Source: Kitasatospora setae KM-6054 (lineage in GTDB: Bacteria; Actinomycetota; Actinomycetes; Streptomycetales; Streptomycetaceae). From it: a stretch of DNA of 64,000 nucleotides. Each line of letters begins with the position of its first letter. Position 1 is the stretch's first letter. Where the stretch lies: NCBI RefSeq assembly GCF_000269985.1, contig NC_016109.1:4898001-4962000 (forward strand), in the 5' to 3' direction. The translations under genes and the position numbers were made by a program. Under the pieces are notes generated by a model, which saw only the letters and a list, made by a program, of their open reading frames with translations, was not told the DNA's origin and made no database searches. Of the stretch, positions 25,084 to 32,769 are shown one piece after another.

Positions 25084-25644
25084 ATGAGGCTCTTCGTCGC
25101 GGTGAACCCTCCGCCCCCCGCCAAGCTCGAACTCGCCGACGCCGCCGCGCCGCTGCGCGAACTGCCCGGCGCGGGCGGGCTGCGCTGGACCGAGCCCGCC
25201 GGGTGGCACCTCACCCTGGCGTTCCTCGGCGAGGTGCCGGCCGATGAAGTGCCCGCGCTGGAGCACGCGCTGGCCCGGGTCGCGGGCGGGCACCCCGCGC
25301 ACCGGCTGCGGCTGGCCGGCGGCGGGACCTTCGGCGAGCGGGCGCTGTGGGCGGGCGTCGAGGGGGACGTCCGGGAGCTGCGCGAGCTGGCCGCGGCCGT
25401 CCAGCACGAGCTGGGCGCCACCGACGAGGAGCGCGGCTTCCACCCGCACCTGACCCTGGCCCGGGCCGGCACCACCCGGCGGCGCGGCGCGGGCGGCCCG
25501 GCCGACCTGCGGACGATGGCCGGCGCGCTGCGCGGGTTCCGGGGCACCGAGTGGCCGGCCGGGCGGATCCAGCTGATGCGCAGCGAGACCGGCTACGGCC
25601 CGGCCCGCTACACCGCGCTGGAGGGCTGGCCGCTCGGCACGTGA
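25084..25644 (+). CDS. thpR: RNA 2',3'-cyclic phosphodiesterase
   Basis: 2H-phosphoesterase of 186 aa, of the ThpR/LigT type, formerly called 2'-5' RNA ligase. The two HxT/S motifs are both HLTL: H42 in GWHLTLAFLGE and H122 in FHPHLTLARAG. It opens 2',3'-cyclic phosphate ends of RNA. The start MRLFVAVNPP matches the family. The C-terminal RIQLMRSETGYGPARYTAL is also typical. It converges with the GH35 gene, with 11 bp between stops. Confidence 0.93.
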   Translation: MRLFVAVNPPPPAKLELADAAAPLRELPGAGGLRWTEPAGWHLTLAFLGEVPADEVPALEHALARVAGGHPAHRLRLAGGGTFGERALWAGVEGDVRELRELAAAVQHELGATDEERGFHPHLTLARAGTTRRRGAGGPADLRTMAGALRGFRGTEWPAGRIQLMRSETGYGPARYTALEGWPLGT

Positions 25645-25655
25645 GGCCGGGCCGC

Positions 25656-27422
25656 TCAGCCGAGTTCGGGAGCGGCGCGGAGCTCGATCCGGGCCGGTGC
25701 GGCGGTGCCGAGCTCCAGCAGGACGAGGGAGTTGGGGCCCGGGCGGAGCAGCGGACCGGGACAGTACAGGGTGCGCTGCGGGCCGCGCGCGTCGTAGCGG
25801 CCGAGCAGGAAGCCGTTCACCCAGAGGTAGCCGTGCCCGCCCTCGGGGACGGCGAGGAAGGCGTCGCCGGCGGCGTCCAGCCGCAGGGTGCCGCGGGCCA
25901 GCGTCTCGGGCGCCGGGGCGCCCGGGCCCCAGGCGGCCGCGGGCAGCGGGTCGAGGGCGAGCGGTTCGGCCCGCCAGCCGTGCAGGTACTGCCGTTCGTG
26001 CCGGACGCCGGTGACGCCCTTGGTCTCGCCGAGCAGCGGCCCGTAGTTGACCCGGCCGAGCGATTCGACCAGCAGGCTGATCCGGGCCCCGCCGCCGGCC
26101 GCGACCGGTTCGGCGGCGACCCCGCGCTCCAGCGAGGCGACGTGCCTCCCGTCGACGCGCAGGCCGGCCCGGTCGCGCAACCCCTCGACGGTGAGCGGCA
26201 GTTCGGGGCTGAGCGCGGGCACCGAGGCGGTGTAGCGGACCAGGCCGTGCTCCAGCCCGAGCTCCTCGAACAGCGGCGGCACGGGCGACTCCACGGCGGG
26301 CCCGAACGGCAGCGCGGCGTACTCGTCGAGGAGCACCTCGCGGGCCGCCAGCACCGGCGCGGGGGAGGGGAGTTCGGGAGTGCGCCCGTCCAGGTGGCGT
26401 GCCTCGTCCGGGTGTTCGGCGGCGAACTCGGCGAGCACCTGCCGGAACGCCTCGAACTTGGCGGTGGGCAGGCCGCGTTCGTCCAGCGGGGCGTCGTAGT
26501 CGTAGGAGGTGACGGTCGGCTGGTACGGGGAGTGCGTCCAGTCGGTGGAGTTGAACGGCGGGTCGGCGTGGTTGGCGCCCGCGGAGGTGCCGAAGCTGGT
26601 GCCGCCGTGGGCCATGTACAGGTTGACCGAGCCGCCCGCCGCGAGGATCCGGCGCAGGCTGTCGGCCGCGTCGTCGGCGCCCCGGGTGTGGTGCGGGCGG
26701 CCCCACTGGTCGAACCAGCCGTTCCAGAACTCCATGCAGAACGGCGGGTCCTCGGGGCGGTGGCGGCGCAGCGCGGCGAAGCCGCGCTCCGGGTCGGAGC
26801 CGAAGTTGACGGTCGCCAGCACCCCGGGGACGGTGCCGGCCGCCAGCATGTGGTCCTCCGGCCCGTCCGAGGTGAACAGCGGCACGCTCACGCCGCGCTC
26901 GCGCAGCCCCCGGGCCAGCGCGGCCAGGTAGCCGGCGTCGCTGCCGAACGCGCCGTACTCGTTCTCCACCTGCACCATCAGCACGCTGCCGTCCGGCCGC
27001 CCCCACTGCCGCTCCACCACCTGCGGCAGCAGCACGTCGAAGAACGCCCCCACCGCCGCCAGGAACTCCGGGTCGCCGGTGCGCACCCGCCGCCCCAGCC
27101 GGGCGGTGAGCCAGCCGGGCAGCCCGCCGTTGTCCCACTCGGCGCAGATGTACGGGCCGGGGCGGACGATCGTCCACAGGCCCTGCCGCCGGGCCTCGTC
27201 CAGGAACGCGCCCAGCTCGCCGACCCGGGCGAACCGGCCCGGCGCGGGCTCGTGCAGGTTCCACGGCACGTAGGTCTCGACCGTGTTCAGCCCCATCGCC
27301 CGCACCGCCGCGAGCCGGTCGGCCCACTGCTCGGGGCGGCTGCGGAAGTAGTGCACCGCACCGGACAGGACGCGCAGCGGGCGGCCGTCCAGGCGGAAAC
27401 CGGTCGAGTCGTAGGTGAGCAT
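25656..27422 (-). CDS. GH35 beta-galactosidase
   Basis: Glycoside hydrolase family 35, 588 aa. The N-terminal TIM barrel carries LSGAVHYFRSRPEQWADRL, VETYVPWNLHEP, RPGPYICAEWDNGGLPGWL, the acid/base E155 in VQVENEYGAFG and the nucleophile E231 in CMEFWNGWFDQWG. Beta-sandwich domains with the jelly-roll ending GYLWVNGFLLGRY follow from about residue 350. No signal peptide is visible, so it is probably intracellular, acting on imported beta-galactosides. The length fits the shorter bacterial members. No transporter or regulator is adjacent. Confidence 0.94.
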   Translation of the reverse strand: MLTYDSTGFRLDGRPLRVLSGAVHYFRSRPEQWADRLAAVRAMGLNTVETYVPWNLHEPAPGRFARVGELGAFLDEARRQGLWTIVRPGPYICAEWDNGGLPGWLTARLGRRVRTGDPEFLAAVGAFFDVLLPQVVERQWGRPDGSVLMVQVENEYGAFGSDAGYLAALARGLRERGVSVPLFTSDGPEDHMLAAGTVPGVLATVNFGSDPERGFAALRRHRPEDPPFCMEFWNGWFDQWGRPHHTRGADDAADSLRRILAAGGSVNLYMAHGGTSFGTSAGANHADPPFNSTDWTHSPYQPTVTSYDYDAPLDERGLPTAKFEAFRQVLAEFAAEHPDEARHLDGRTPELPSPAPVLAAREVLLDEYAALPFGPAVESPVPPLFEELGLEHGLVRYTASVPALSPELPLTVEGLRDRAGLRVDGRHVASLERGVAAEPVAAGGGARISLLVESLGRVNYGPLLGETKGVTGVRHERQYLHGWRAEPLALDPLPAAAWGPGAPAPETLARGTLRLDAAGDAFLAVPEGGHGYLWVNGFLLGRYDARGPQRTLYCPGPLLRPGPNSLVLLELGTAAPARIELRAAPELG

Positions 27423-27592
27423 GCCCCTAGCCTGCCCAAACCGGCGGCCGGTAGCCGCCAGGACATGCGCGGGGCCGGTCGGCGGGCGCGGTCGGGTGCG
27501 GTCGGCGGACGCGGTCGGCGAGGGCGTGCGGCGGGGGTGGTCGGCGGGGACCTGATTTCGGGGCCGGGCGTGCGGCGGATTAGTCTCGGGGG

Positions 27593-27682
27593 GTGGACCC
27601 GAAGACCCGTATGCGGATCGTCACCGGCGCGTTCGTCCTGCTGCTCGCCGTGGTGATCGTCAGCGCGCTCCTGCAGAAGTAG
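27593..27682 (+). CDS. 29-aa single-helix membrane peptide
   Basis: A tiny ORF, GTG start preceded by a G-rich TCGGGGGG stretch, encodes VDPKTRMRI then a hydrophobic helix (VTGAFVLLLAVVIVSALL) and QK. Positively charged N-terminus plus one membrane helix is the pattern of conserved small Streptomyces membrane proteins. Codon third positions are almost all G or C, supporting translation. It is too short to be decided without comparison, and the function is unknown. Confidence 0.5.
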   Translation: MDPKTRMRIVTGAFVLLLAVVIVSALLQK

Positions 27683-27775
27683 CCGCAGCGGCCCAGCCGC
27701 TCCGCCCCACCGGCCCCGCCTGCCGACGGCGGCCTCCTCCCGCCCCTCGACGCGGGAGTTCTCCCCTCGCAGAAA

Positions 27776-27799
27776 ACATACAGACATGTCGGTCTATGT
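27776..27799. promoter_or_regulatory. Receptor-type operator, site 1 (upstream of TetR gene)
   Basis: An imperfect palindrome beginning ACATACAGACATGTCGG and ending TCTATGT, in an AT-rich patch about 205 bp before the TetR gene. It shares the core AT-CAGACA-GTCGG with sites at 29582, 30535 and 30787 and resembles ArpA/ScbR autoregulatory elements. Confidence 0.6.
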
Positions 27800-27826
27800 C
27801 AGAGGAATGTCGACACTGTCAAGAAA

Positions 27827-27840
27827 ATGTCCGGGGACAT
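27827..27840. promoter_or_regulatory. Second palindrome ATGTCC-GG-GGACAT
   Basis: Perfect 6-bp inverted repeat with a 2-bp spacer, 28 bp downstream of operator site 1. With the CTGTAAAAACAG hairpin at about 27899-27910, it lies in the 322-bp gene-free promoter region of the TetR gene. It may be a second binding site for the TetR regulator itself. Confidence 0.4.
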
Positions 27841-28004
27841 ACAGGTCAAGCGTGGTATTTGCCGCCCTGTTGTGCCCTGAGTACGCTCTGGGATGTTCTG
27901 TAAAAACAGGCAGGGTTATATGGTTAGTTGGGGTTGAGCACCGGGGATCCAGGGTGCTCGTCTCCGTTCGACCCTTCGTTCGTTCCGACGAGGAGGCAGG
28001 CAGG

Positions 28005-28595
28005 ATGCAGCCGCGCTCCAGCGCCACCCGGCAGGCACTCGTACGTGCCTCGGTGGAACTCATCGCGAACGGAGGGCTGGCCGAGGCCGGCCTCGTGAAC
28101 ATCTGCAAGACCGCCGGCGTGAGCCGCGGCGCGCTGTACCACCACTTCCAGTCGATCGCCGAGCTGGTCGCCGAGGTGCACGCGCAGGCGCGGGAACGGG
28201 TGCTGGCGATGATCGAGCACAGCTTCGCCGAGCGGGACGAGGCGGCGCCGGTCCGGTTCAGCGTCGCGCTCGGCCAGGCCCTGGCGGCGGACCAGTTGGT
28301 GCGCGCCGGCATGCTCGTCTCGGTCGACGGCACCGACGGGCCGCCCCGGCTGCGCGAGGAGATGCTGGAACAGCTCCACGGCCGGGTCGCCGCCGCCGAC
28401 CCGGAGGCCGCCGACCAACTGCTGCTCGCGGACCTCGCGGTGGTCGTCACCGCCGGCCTGGAGTCGCTCGGCCGCACCGACGCCGCCTGGTGGGCGCCCG
28501 AGCGCGCCGAGCGGATCTGGGGCCGGGCGCTGGCCGGTTCCGCCGCGCTGGCCGGTTCGGCCGCGGTGCCGGAGGGCGCGGTGCAGCAGCCGTAG
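28005..28595 (+). CDS. TetR-family regulator of the butyrolactone cassette
   Basis: Protein of 196 aa. The TetR helix-turn-helix is at residues 7-55 (TRQALVRASVELIANGGL, NICKTAGVSRGALYHHFQS). The C-terminal ligand domain is acidic and Leu-rich. The ATG at 28005 follows GAGGAGG; the frame extends 73 codons upstream through the AT-rich promoter and that part is rejected. It converges with the receptor gene. It could be a pseudo-receptor or a target regulator. Operator site 1 upstream suggests control by the receptor at 28866. The ligand is unknown. Confidence 0.88.
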   Translation: MQPRSSATRQALVRASVELIANGGLAEAGLVNICKTAGVSRGALYHHFQSIAELVAEVHAQARERVLAMIEHSFAERDEAAPVRFSVALGQALAADQLVRAGMLVSVDGTDGPPRLREEMLEQLHGRVAAADPEAADQLLLADLAVVVTAGLESLGRTDAAWWAPERAERIWGRALAGSAALAGSAAVPEGAVQQP

Positions 28596-28865
28596 CGCGG
28601 CGGGGCCGGTGCTGCCGGGCCGGCGGTGCCGGGGCGGCGAACGGCGGTGCCCCGTACGGGCGTTGGCGACTCGGGGCCGGCGCGGTACGGGGCACGGGGT
28701 TCTCCCGGCCGGGCGGTTCGGCGGGTGCCGGGCCGCCGGGGCGGGGCGCTGCGGGCGGGGCGCTGCGGGGTGGTGTGCGCGGTGCGCGGTGCTGCGATGC
28801 GGTGGCGTCCGGTCCGGGGTCGGGGCCCGGGGTCCGGCGGTGTCGTCCCGGCGGTGCGGTGCGGG

Positions 28866-29522
28866 TCAGTCGACGGCGGGGGCTTCGGGGGCGGGTTCGG
28901 GCTCGGGGGCGGCGGCTTCGGGCAGCGGGGTCAGCCGCAGGTTGCAGATCATGCCGGGGTTGGCCAGGCCGGGCAGCAGCAGCCGCCACAGCGAGCCGAG
29001 GCGCTGCTGCAGGTCGGCCCGGTTGCTGTGGACCTGGGACATCACCTGCATGCCGGTGAACGCGCCGACGATCACCTCGGTGGCCTCGTCCAGGTCGAGT
29101 CCGGGGAGCGTCTCGCCCTGGGTGGCGGCCTCGCCGAGCAGTTGGCGGATGACCGCGTTGGACTGGTCGTAGGGCGAGTTGGCCGGGCGGGTGAAGGAGG
29201 TCTGCTCGACCGCGAGCCGCACGCTGGCGCGCAGCACCGGGTCGGTCTGGAGCCGGGCGGCGAAGGCGAAGGAGAGGTCGACGATCGCCTGCAGCTTGCT
29301 GGTGTGCGGGGGGAGCGTCAGGCCCTCGCGGTGCGCCTCGAAGAGGGCCACGGCGATGGCCTCCTTGGAGGGGAAGTGGTGGTAGAGAGCGCCGCGGGTC
29401 AGTCCGCTCCGGCTGAGGATCTCGTTGGTGCTGGCGGCGTCGAAGCCGCGCAGGTCGAATACCTCGGCCGCGGCTTCCAGGATCGCCCGCCGGGATCTCG
29501 TGCCGCGTTCCTGCTTCGCCAT
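28866..29522 (-). CDS. Gamma-butyrolactone receptor, ArpA/ScbR type
   Basis: TetR-family receptor of 218 aa. The N-terminus AKQERGTRSRRAILEAAAEV and FDAASTNEILSRSGLTRGALYHHFPSKE matches the ArpA/ScbR/JadR2 family closely. The ligand domain has the usual ALRFAVEQ-like RLAVEQTSF segment and ends in a Pro/Glu-rich tail. The start at 29522 is chosen to match homologues. Without hormone it should repress genes carrying the shared operators; hormone made via the nearby AfsA would release it. The inverted repeat 60 bp upstream suggests autoregulation. The conserved ligand-pocket Trp is not evident, so it could be a pseudo-receptor. Confidence 0.88.
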   Translation of the reverse strand: MAKQERGTRSRRAILEAAAEVFDLRGFDAASTNEILSRSGLTRGALYHHFPSKEAIAVALFEAHREGLTLPPHTSKLQAIVDLSFAFAARLQTDPVLRASVRLAVEQTSFTRPANSPYDQSNAVIRQLLGEAATQGETLPGLDLDEATEVIVGAFTGMQVMSQVHSNRADLQQRLGSLWRLLLPGLANPGMICNLRLTPLPEAAAPEPEPAPEAPAVD

Positions 29523-29581
29523 ACCTGTGTCCTTGTGCTCGCTGTGCTGTGGATGCTTCCGGTGTCGAGGGAAAAAAATAT

Positions 29582-29622
29582 GCCGACCTGTCTGCATCCT
29601 AGTGGCACGCAGGCAGGTCGGC
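29582..29622. promoter_or_regulatory. Receptor-type operator, site 2 (upstream of receptor gene)
   Basis: Two 14-bp arms, GCCGACCTGTCTGC and GCAGGCAGGTCGGC, are inverted with one mismatch and a 13-bp spacer. Read on the minus strand the left arm gives ATGCAGACAGGTCGGC, matching the core of site 1. It lies about 60 bp before the receptor start, next to a run of seven A. Confidence 0.65.
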
Positions 29623-29712
29623 GGAGTCCGGTGTTCCGGGCGGCGGTGCGGCCGGGGGCGTCGTCGGCCCGGCGGGGGAGGGGGCGGGGCACCGGGGTGG
29701 CGGTGCGCCGGC

Positions 29713-30480
29713 TCACGGACAGCCCAGCCGGAACCCCACGCCGCGGACGGTCACGATCCAGTCGCTGGACCCCAACTTGCCTCGCAGGCTGCTGACATGG
29801 GTGTCGAGGGTGCGTCCCTTGGGCGACCAGGCGTCGTCCCAGACCTGGGTCATCAGCTGCCGCCGGGAGACCACCGCGCCGGGCTGCGCCGCGAGCGCGT
29901 GCAGCAGGTCGAACTCCTTGCGGGTGAGCTCCACCCACTCGCCGTGCAGGGTCACCCGGCGGGTCGAGGCGTCGATCCGCAGCGGGCCGTGGTCGATGGT
30001 GCGGGAGGTCCGCACCGGGCGGAATCGGCGCATCACGGCCCCGATCCGGGCCAGCAGTTCGTGGAAGCCGTACGGCTTGACCATGTAGTCGTCGGCGCCG
30101 GCCTGGAGGCCGAGGACCCGGTCGAGCTCGCTGCCGCGCTCGGTGACGGCGATGATCGGGGTGTCGCTGACCGCCCGGATGCCGCCGCAGACTTCGAGGC
30201 CGTCCAGGTCGGTGAGGTCCAGGTCGAGCAGGATCAGGTCGGCCCGGTGGTGGACGCGCAGGGCCTGGCCGCCGGTGGCGACGCTCTCGGCCCGGTAGCC
30301 GCGCCGGGCCAGGTCCTGGACCAGGGCGCCGGCGGCGCGTTCCTCGTTCTGCACCACCAGGATGCGCAGCGCCCGGTGCTCGACCGGGACGTGCACTCCC
30401 GGGGCCGGGCGGTGGGTGTGCGGTGCGGTGCGGTGCCGTGCGGCGAGCGGCTCGGGCAGGCCCGTCGTCTGCAGGTTCAT
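29713..30480 (-). CDS. Atypical OmpR-family response regulator (JadR1-like)
   Basis: Regulator of 255 aa. The receiver domain (38-155) retains D86 in LILLDLDLTDLDG, T113 and K135, but the acidic pair that binds Mg2+ is replaced: ILVVQNEER has Q44-N45. Phosphorylation is therefore doubtful, as in atypical regulators such as JadR1. A winged-helix OmpR DNA-binding domain ends in TVRGVGFRLG. A 35-residue N-terminal extension precedes the receiver. No histidine kinase is nearby. It diverges from afsA across a 406-bp region holding two receptor operators. Probably the cassette's pathway activator, perhaps ligand-controlled. Confidence 0.88.
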   Translation of the reverse strand: MNLQTTGLPEPLAARHRTAPHTHRPAPGVHVPVEHRALRILVVQNEERAAGALVQDLARRGYRAESVATGGQALRVHHRADLILLDLDLTDLDGLEVCGGIRAVSDTPIIAVTERGSELDRVLGLQAGADDYMVKPYGFHELLARIGAVMRRFRPVRTSRTIDHGPLRIDASTRRVTLHGEWVELTRKEFDLLHALAAQPGAVVSRRQLMTQVWDDAWSPKGRTLDTHVSSLRGKLGSSDWIVTVRGVGFRLGCP

Positions 30481-30534
30481 CTGTCCCCCTGTCTGCCAGG
30501 TGTTCGCATGGAACCCGGGCGTGCTTCGACGTTA

Positions 30535-30555
30535 CCAAACAGACTTGTCTGGATG
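30535..30555. promoter_or_regulatory. Receptor-type operator, site 3 (upstream of OmpR regulator)
   Basis: CCAAACAGACTTGTCTGGAT contains the perfect CAGAC-TT-GTCTG palindrome. It lies about 55 bp upstream of the response-regulator start and shares the ACAGAC-n2-GTC core with the other three sites. Confidence 0.62.
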
Positions 30556-30786
30556 TCAATCGCACATCGGGTCGTCGCAGGTGGCGGCCGAGTCCGCCGG
30601 GACGCCCCGGCCTGCCGGGGGCGAGATGTGGATGCTATGCACCGATTTGGTGCGGATTGGTTGATCATGAGCGTGTTCGAGCCGTCGCCGGGCGTGTCGA
30701 GAGGGCCGCTGGGCTGCGCGGGAGGCGGGATGGCGAGGTGGCGGGCCGAGGAAAAACATTACGGCGAAACTGTTTTTACTTGTGTT

Positions 30787-30807
30787 ACCCGACAGGTCGG
30801 TCTGTAT
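30787..30807. promoter_or_regulatory. Receptor-type operator, site 4, overlapping the afsA promoter
   Basis: ACCCGACAGGTCGGTCTGTA, a CCGAC/GTCGG palindrome with the shared GACAGGTCGG core. It overlaps a TATCTT hexamer at 30805-30810 that could be the -10 box of afsA, about 75 bp before its start. That overlap fits receptor repression. The whole 30481-30886 interval is gene-free and carries both divergent promoters. Confidence 0.62.
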
Positions 30808-30886
30808 CTTATGGCTGAGCGGGGGCTGGCTGCGGACACGCAGCCGATGGGTCGGCCCTGCCCAGAATCAGACAGGAGCGCTGAGG

Positions 30887-31810
30887 ATGACCGATCTTCT
30901 CGACACCGTCCGGACCGGGCTCACCACGATCGTTCCGCGTCAGTACGTGCACCGCGCCTCCGTATCGGAAGTGCTGCTCACGGACTGGCGCGCCGCACCG
31001 GAGCCCGACGCGTTCGTGGTGCGGGCCCAGTGGCCGCGCGGGCACGCCCTGTTCGCGCAGTCCGGCGGCTACCAGGACCCGTTGCTGCTGATGGAGTCGG
31101 TCCGGCAGGCCGGGATGCTGCTCGCGCACGCCGAGTACGGGGTCCAGCTCGGCACCCGGTTCCTCCTGCAGTCCATCCGCTTCTCGGCCGCCGCCGAGCT
31201 GCTCGTCGCCACCCCCGCCCCCACCGAGGTCGAACTGCGGGTGGTCGCCCACGGGATCACCCGCCGCGGCTTCCGGGTCACCGGCATGCGCTTCGAGATG
31301 ACCGTGCTGGTGGACGGCGTGCCGCTGGCCACCGCGGGCGCGGCCGTCGCCTTCACCACCCCGGCGGTGTACGCCCGGCTCCGCGGCGACCTCCCCACCT
31401 GGATCCCGCGGCCCGCCGGGCCGGCGGTGGACCCGGCGACGGTCGGCCGCCGCCAGCCCGAGAACGTGGTGCTCGGCGCGCACCCGGAGGGCGGCCCCGG
31501 CCGCTGGCGGCTGCGGGTCGACTGCGAGCACCCGATCTTCTTCGACCACCCGGTCGACCACGTCCCCGGCATGCTGCTGATCGAGGGGGCCCGGCAGGCC
31601 GCGCACGCCGTCACCGGCCGGCCCGACGGCCTGGTGGTCGACCTGGACAGCTCCTTCCACTCCTACGCCGAGCTCGACGAGTTCTGCGGCATCGAGGCCG
31701 AGCGGACGGGCGTCGACCTGGCCGGCGACGCCCACGTCCACGTGCGCGGCGTCCAGGACGGCCGGACGGTGTTCACCACCCGCCTGACCCTGCGCGACCG
31801 GACCCGGTGA
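30887..31810 (+). CDS. AfsA/ScbA-family gamma-butyrolactone synthase
   Basis: Protein of 307 aa with two hotdog-type half-domains. The first carries LFAQSGGYQDPLLLMESVRQAG, the second IFFDHPVDHVPGMLL with IEGARQAAHA. These duplicated patterns, with the acidic residue before the Arg-Gln pair, define the A-factor synthase family. It condenses a beta-ketoacyl-ACP-derived chain with dihydroxyacetone phosphate to start hormone synthesis. ATG 30887 has GAGG just upstream. Its stop overlaps the epimerase start (GTGA), so both are coupled. In cassettes of this type the product feeds the ArpA-like receptor. Confidence 0.93.
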   Translation: MTDLLDTVRTGLTTIVPRQYVHRASVSEVLLTDWRAAPEPDAFVVRAQWPRGHALFAQSGGYQDPLLLMESVRQAGMLLAHAEYGVQLGTRFLLQSIRFSAAAELLVATPAPTEVELRVVAHGITRRGFRVTGMRFEMTVLVDGVPLATAGAAVAFTTPAVYARLRGDLPTWIPRPAGPAVDPATVGRRQPENVVLGAHPEGGPGRWRLRVDCEHPIFFDHPVDHVPGMLLIEGARQAAHAVTGRPDGLVVDLDSSFHSYAELDEFCGIEAERTGVDLAGDAHVHVRGVQDGRTVFTTRLTLRDRTR

Positions 31811-32769
31811 ACGCCCCCGGACCCCGGCCGCCGGGCCGCACCCTGATCACCGGCGCGGCCGGCTTCCTCGGCTCCCACGTCGCCCGCGCGGCGGCCCGCC
31901 ACGGCGGCGCCCTGGTCCTCGCCGCCCACCACCGCCGGCCCGCGCCGCCGTCCGCCGCCGGGGTGGTGGTGCGGGCCGACCTCGGCGACCCGGCGTCGCT
32001 GCGCGGCCTGTGCGACGGCGTCCAGGTGCTGCTGCACTGCGCCTCGGCGGTCGGCGGCAGCCCCGAGCGGAACCGGGCCGTCAACGCCCTCGGCACCGCC
32101 GCGCTGCTCGCCGAGGCCGCCCGGGCCGGCGTCGAGCGCGTCGTGTACGTCAGCACCGCCTCCGTCTACGGCCGCGGCCGCTACCTCGGCGAGCGGCCCG
32201 AACAGCTCACCCGCCGCCCCGGCTCGCCGACCTCGCGCACCCGCGCGGAGGCCGAGGAGGCGGTCCTGGCGTACGGCGGAACGGTGCTGCGCCCGCACCT
32301 GGTGTACGGGCCGGGCGACCGCTGGGTGGTCCCCGGACTGCGGCGGCTGCTGGCCCGGCTGGCCGTCACCCCGACCGGCTGGCGGACCCGGCACTCGGTG
32401 ATCGCCGCGGACGAACTCGGCACCCTGGTGGCCGCGGTGGGGCACGCCCCGGCCGGACGGCTGCGCTCGCCCGTCTACCACCTGGCCCACCCGGAGCCGG
32501 TGCCGGCCGCCGCGCTGCTGGCCGCCGCCGCCCGCTGCGGACCCCGCCCGCCGTCCGCCCCGCTCACCCTCGAACAGGCCCGCGCCCGGGTGGCCGCCGA
32601 CCCGGCGGCCGCCCACGCGCTGGCCATGCTCGCCGACGACCACTGGTTCGACAGCACGCCGCTCTGGACGGACCTGGGCCGACGCCCGGGCCGCGCCCCC
32701 GGAACGGACCTCACCCAGTTCAAGGAGTGGTACCCATGGAGTACGCCAAGCTCGGACGCAGCGGCCTGA
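31807..32769 (+). CDS. NAD-dependent epimerase/dehydratase-family protein
   Basis: Extended-SDR protein of 320 aa with Rossmann motif LITGAAGFLGSHVA, VVYVSTASVYGRG and LRPHLVYGPGDRW. At the position of the catalytic YxxxK, the sequence reads SPTSRTRAEAEE, so by eye Tyr and Lys are replaced by Thr and Arg; activity may be altered. It is coupled to afsA and overlaps the next gene by 34 bp, the arrangement of the afsA-linked reductase/epimerase genes (for example JadW2). It probably works on the butyrolactone skeleton; the exact step is unknown. Confidence 0.85.
   Translation: MNAPGPRPPGRTLITGAAGFLGSHVARAAARHGGALVLAAHHRRPAPPSAAGVVVRADLGDPASLRGLCDGVQVLLHCASAVGGSPERNRAVNALGTAALLAEAARAGVERVVYVSTASVYGRGRYLGERPEQLTRRPGSPTSRTRAEAEEAVLAYGGTVLRPHLVYGPGDRWVVPGLRRLLARLAVTPTGWRTRHSVIAADELGTLVAAVGHAPAGRLRSPVYHLAHPEPVPAAALLAAAARCGPRPPSAPLTLEQARARVAADPAAAHALAMLADDHWFDSTPLWTDLGRRPGRAPGTDLTQFKEWYPWSTPSSDAAA

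Noticed and set aside
27786..28004. N-terminal extension of the TetR protein
   Set aside because: The in-frame sequence crosses the AT-rich promoter and operator. The good RBS and the HTH begin at 28005.
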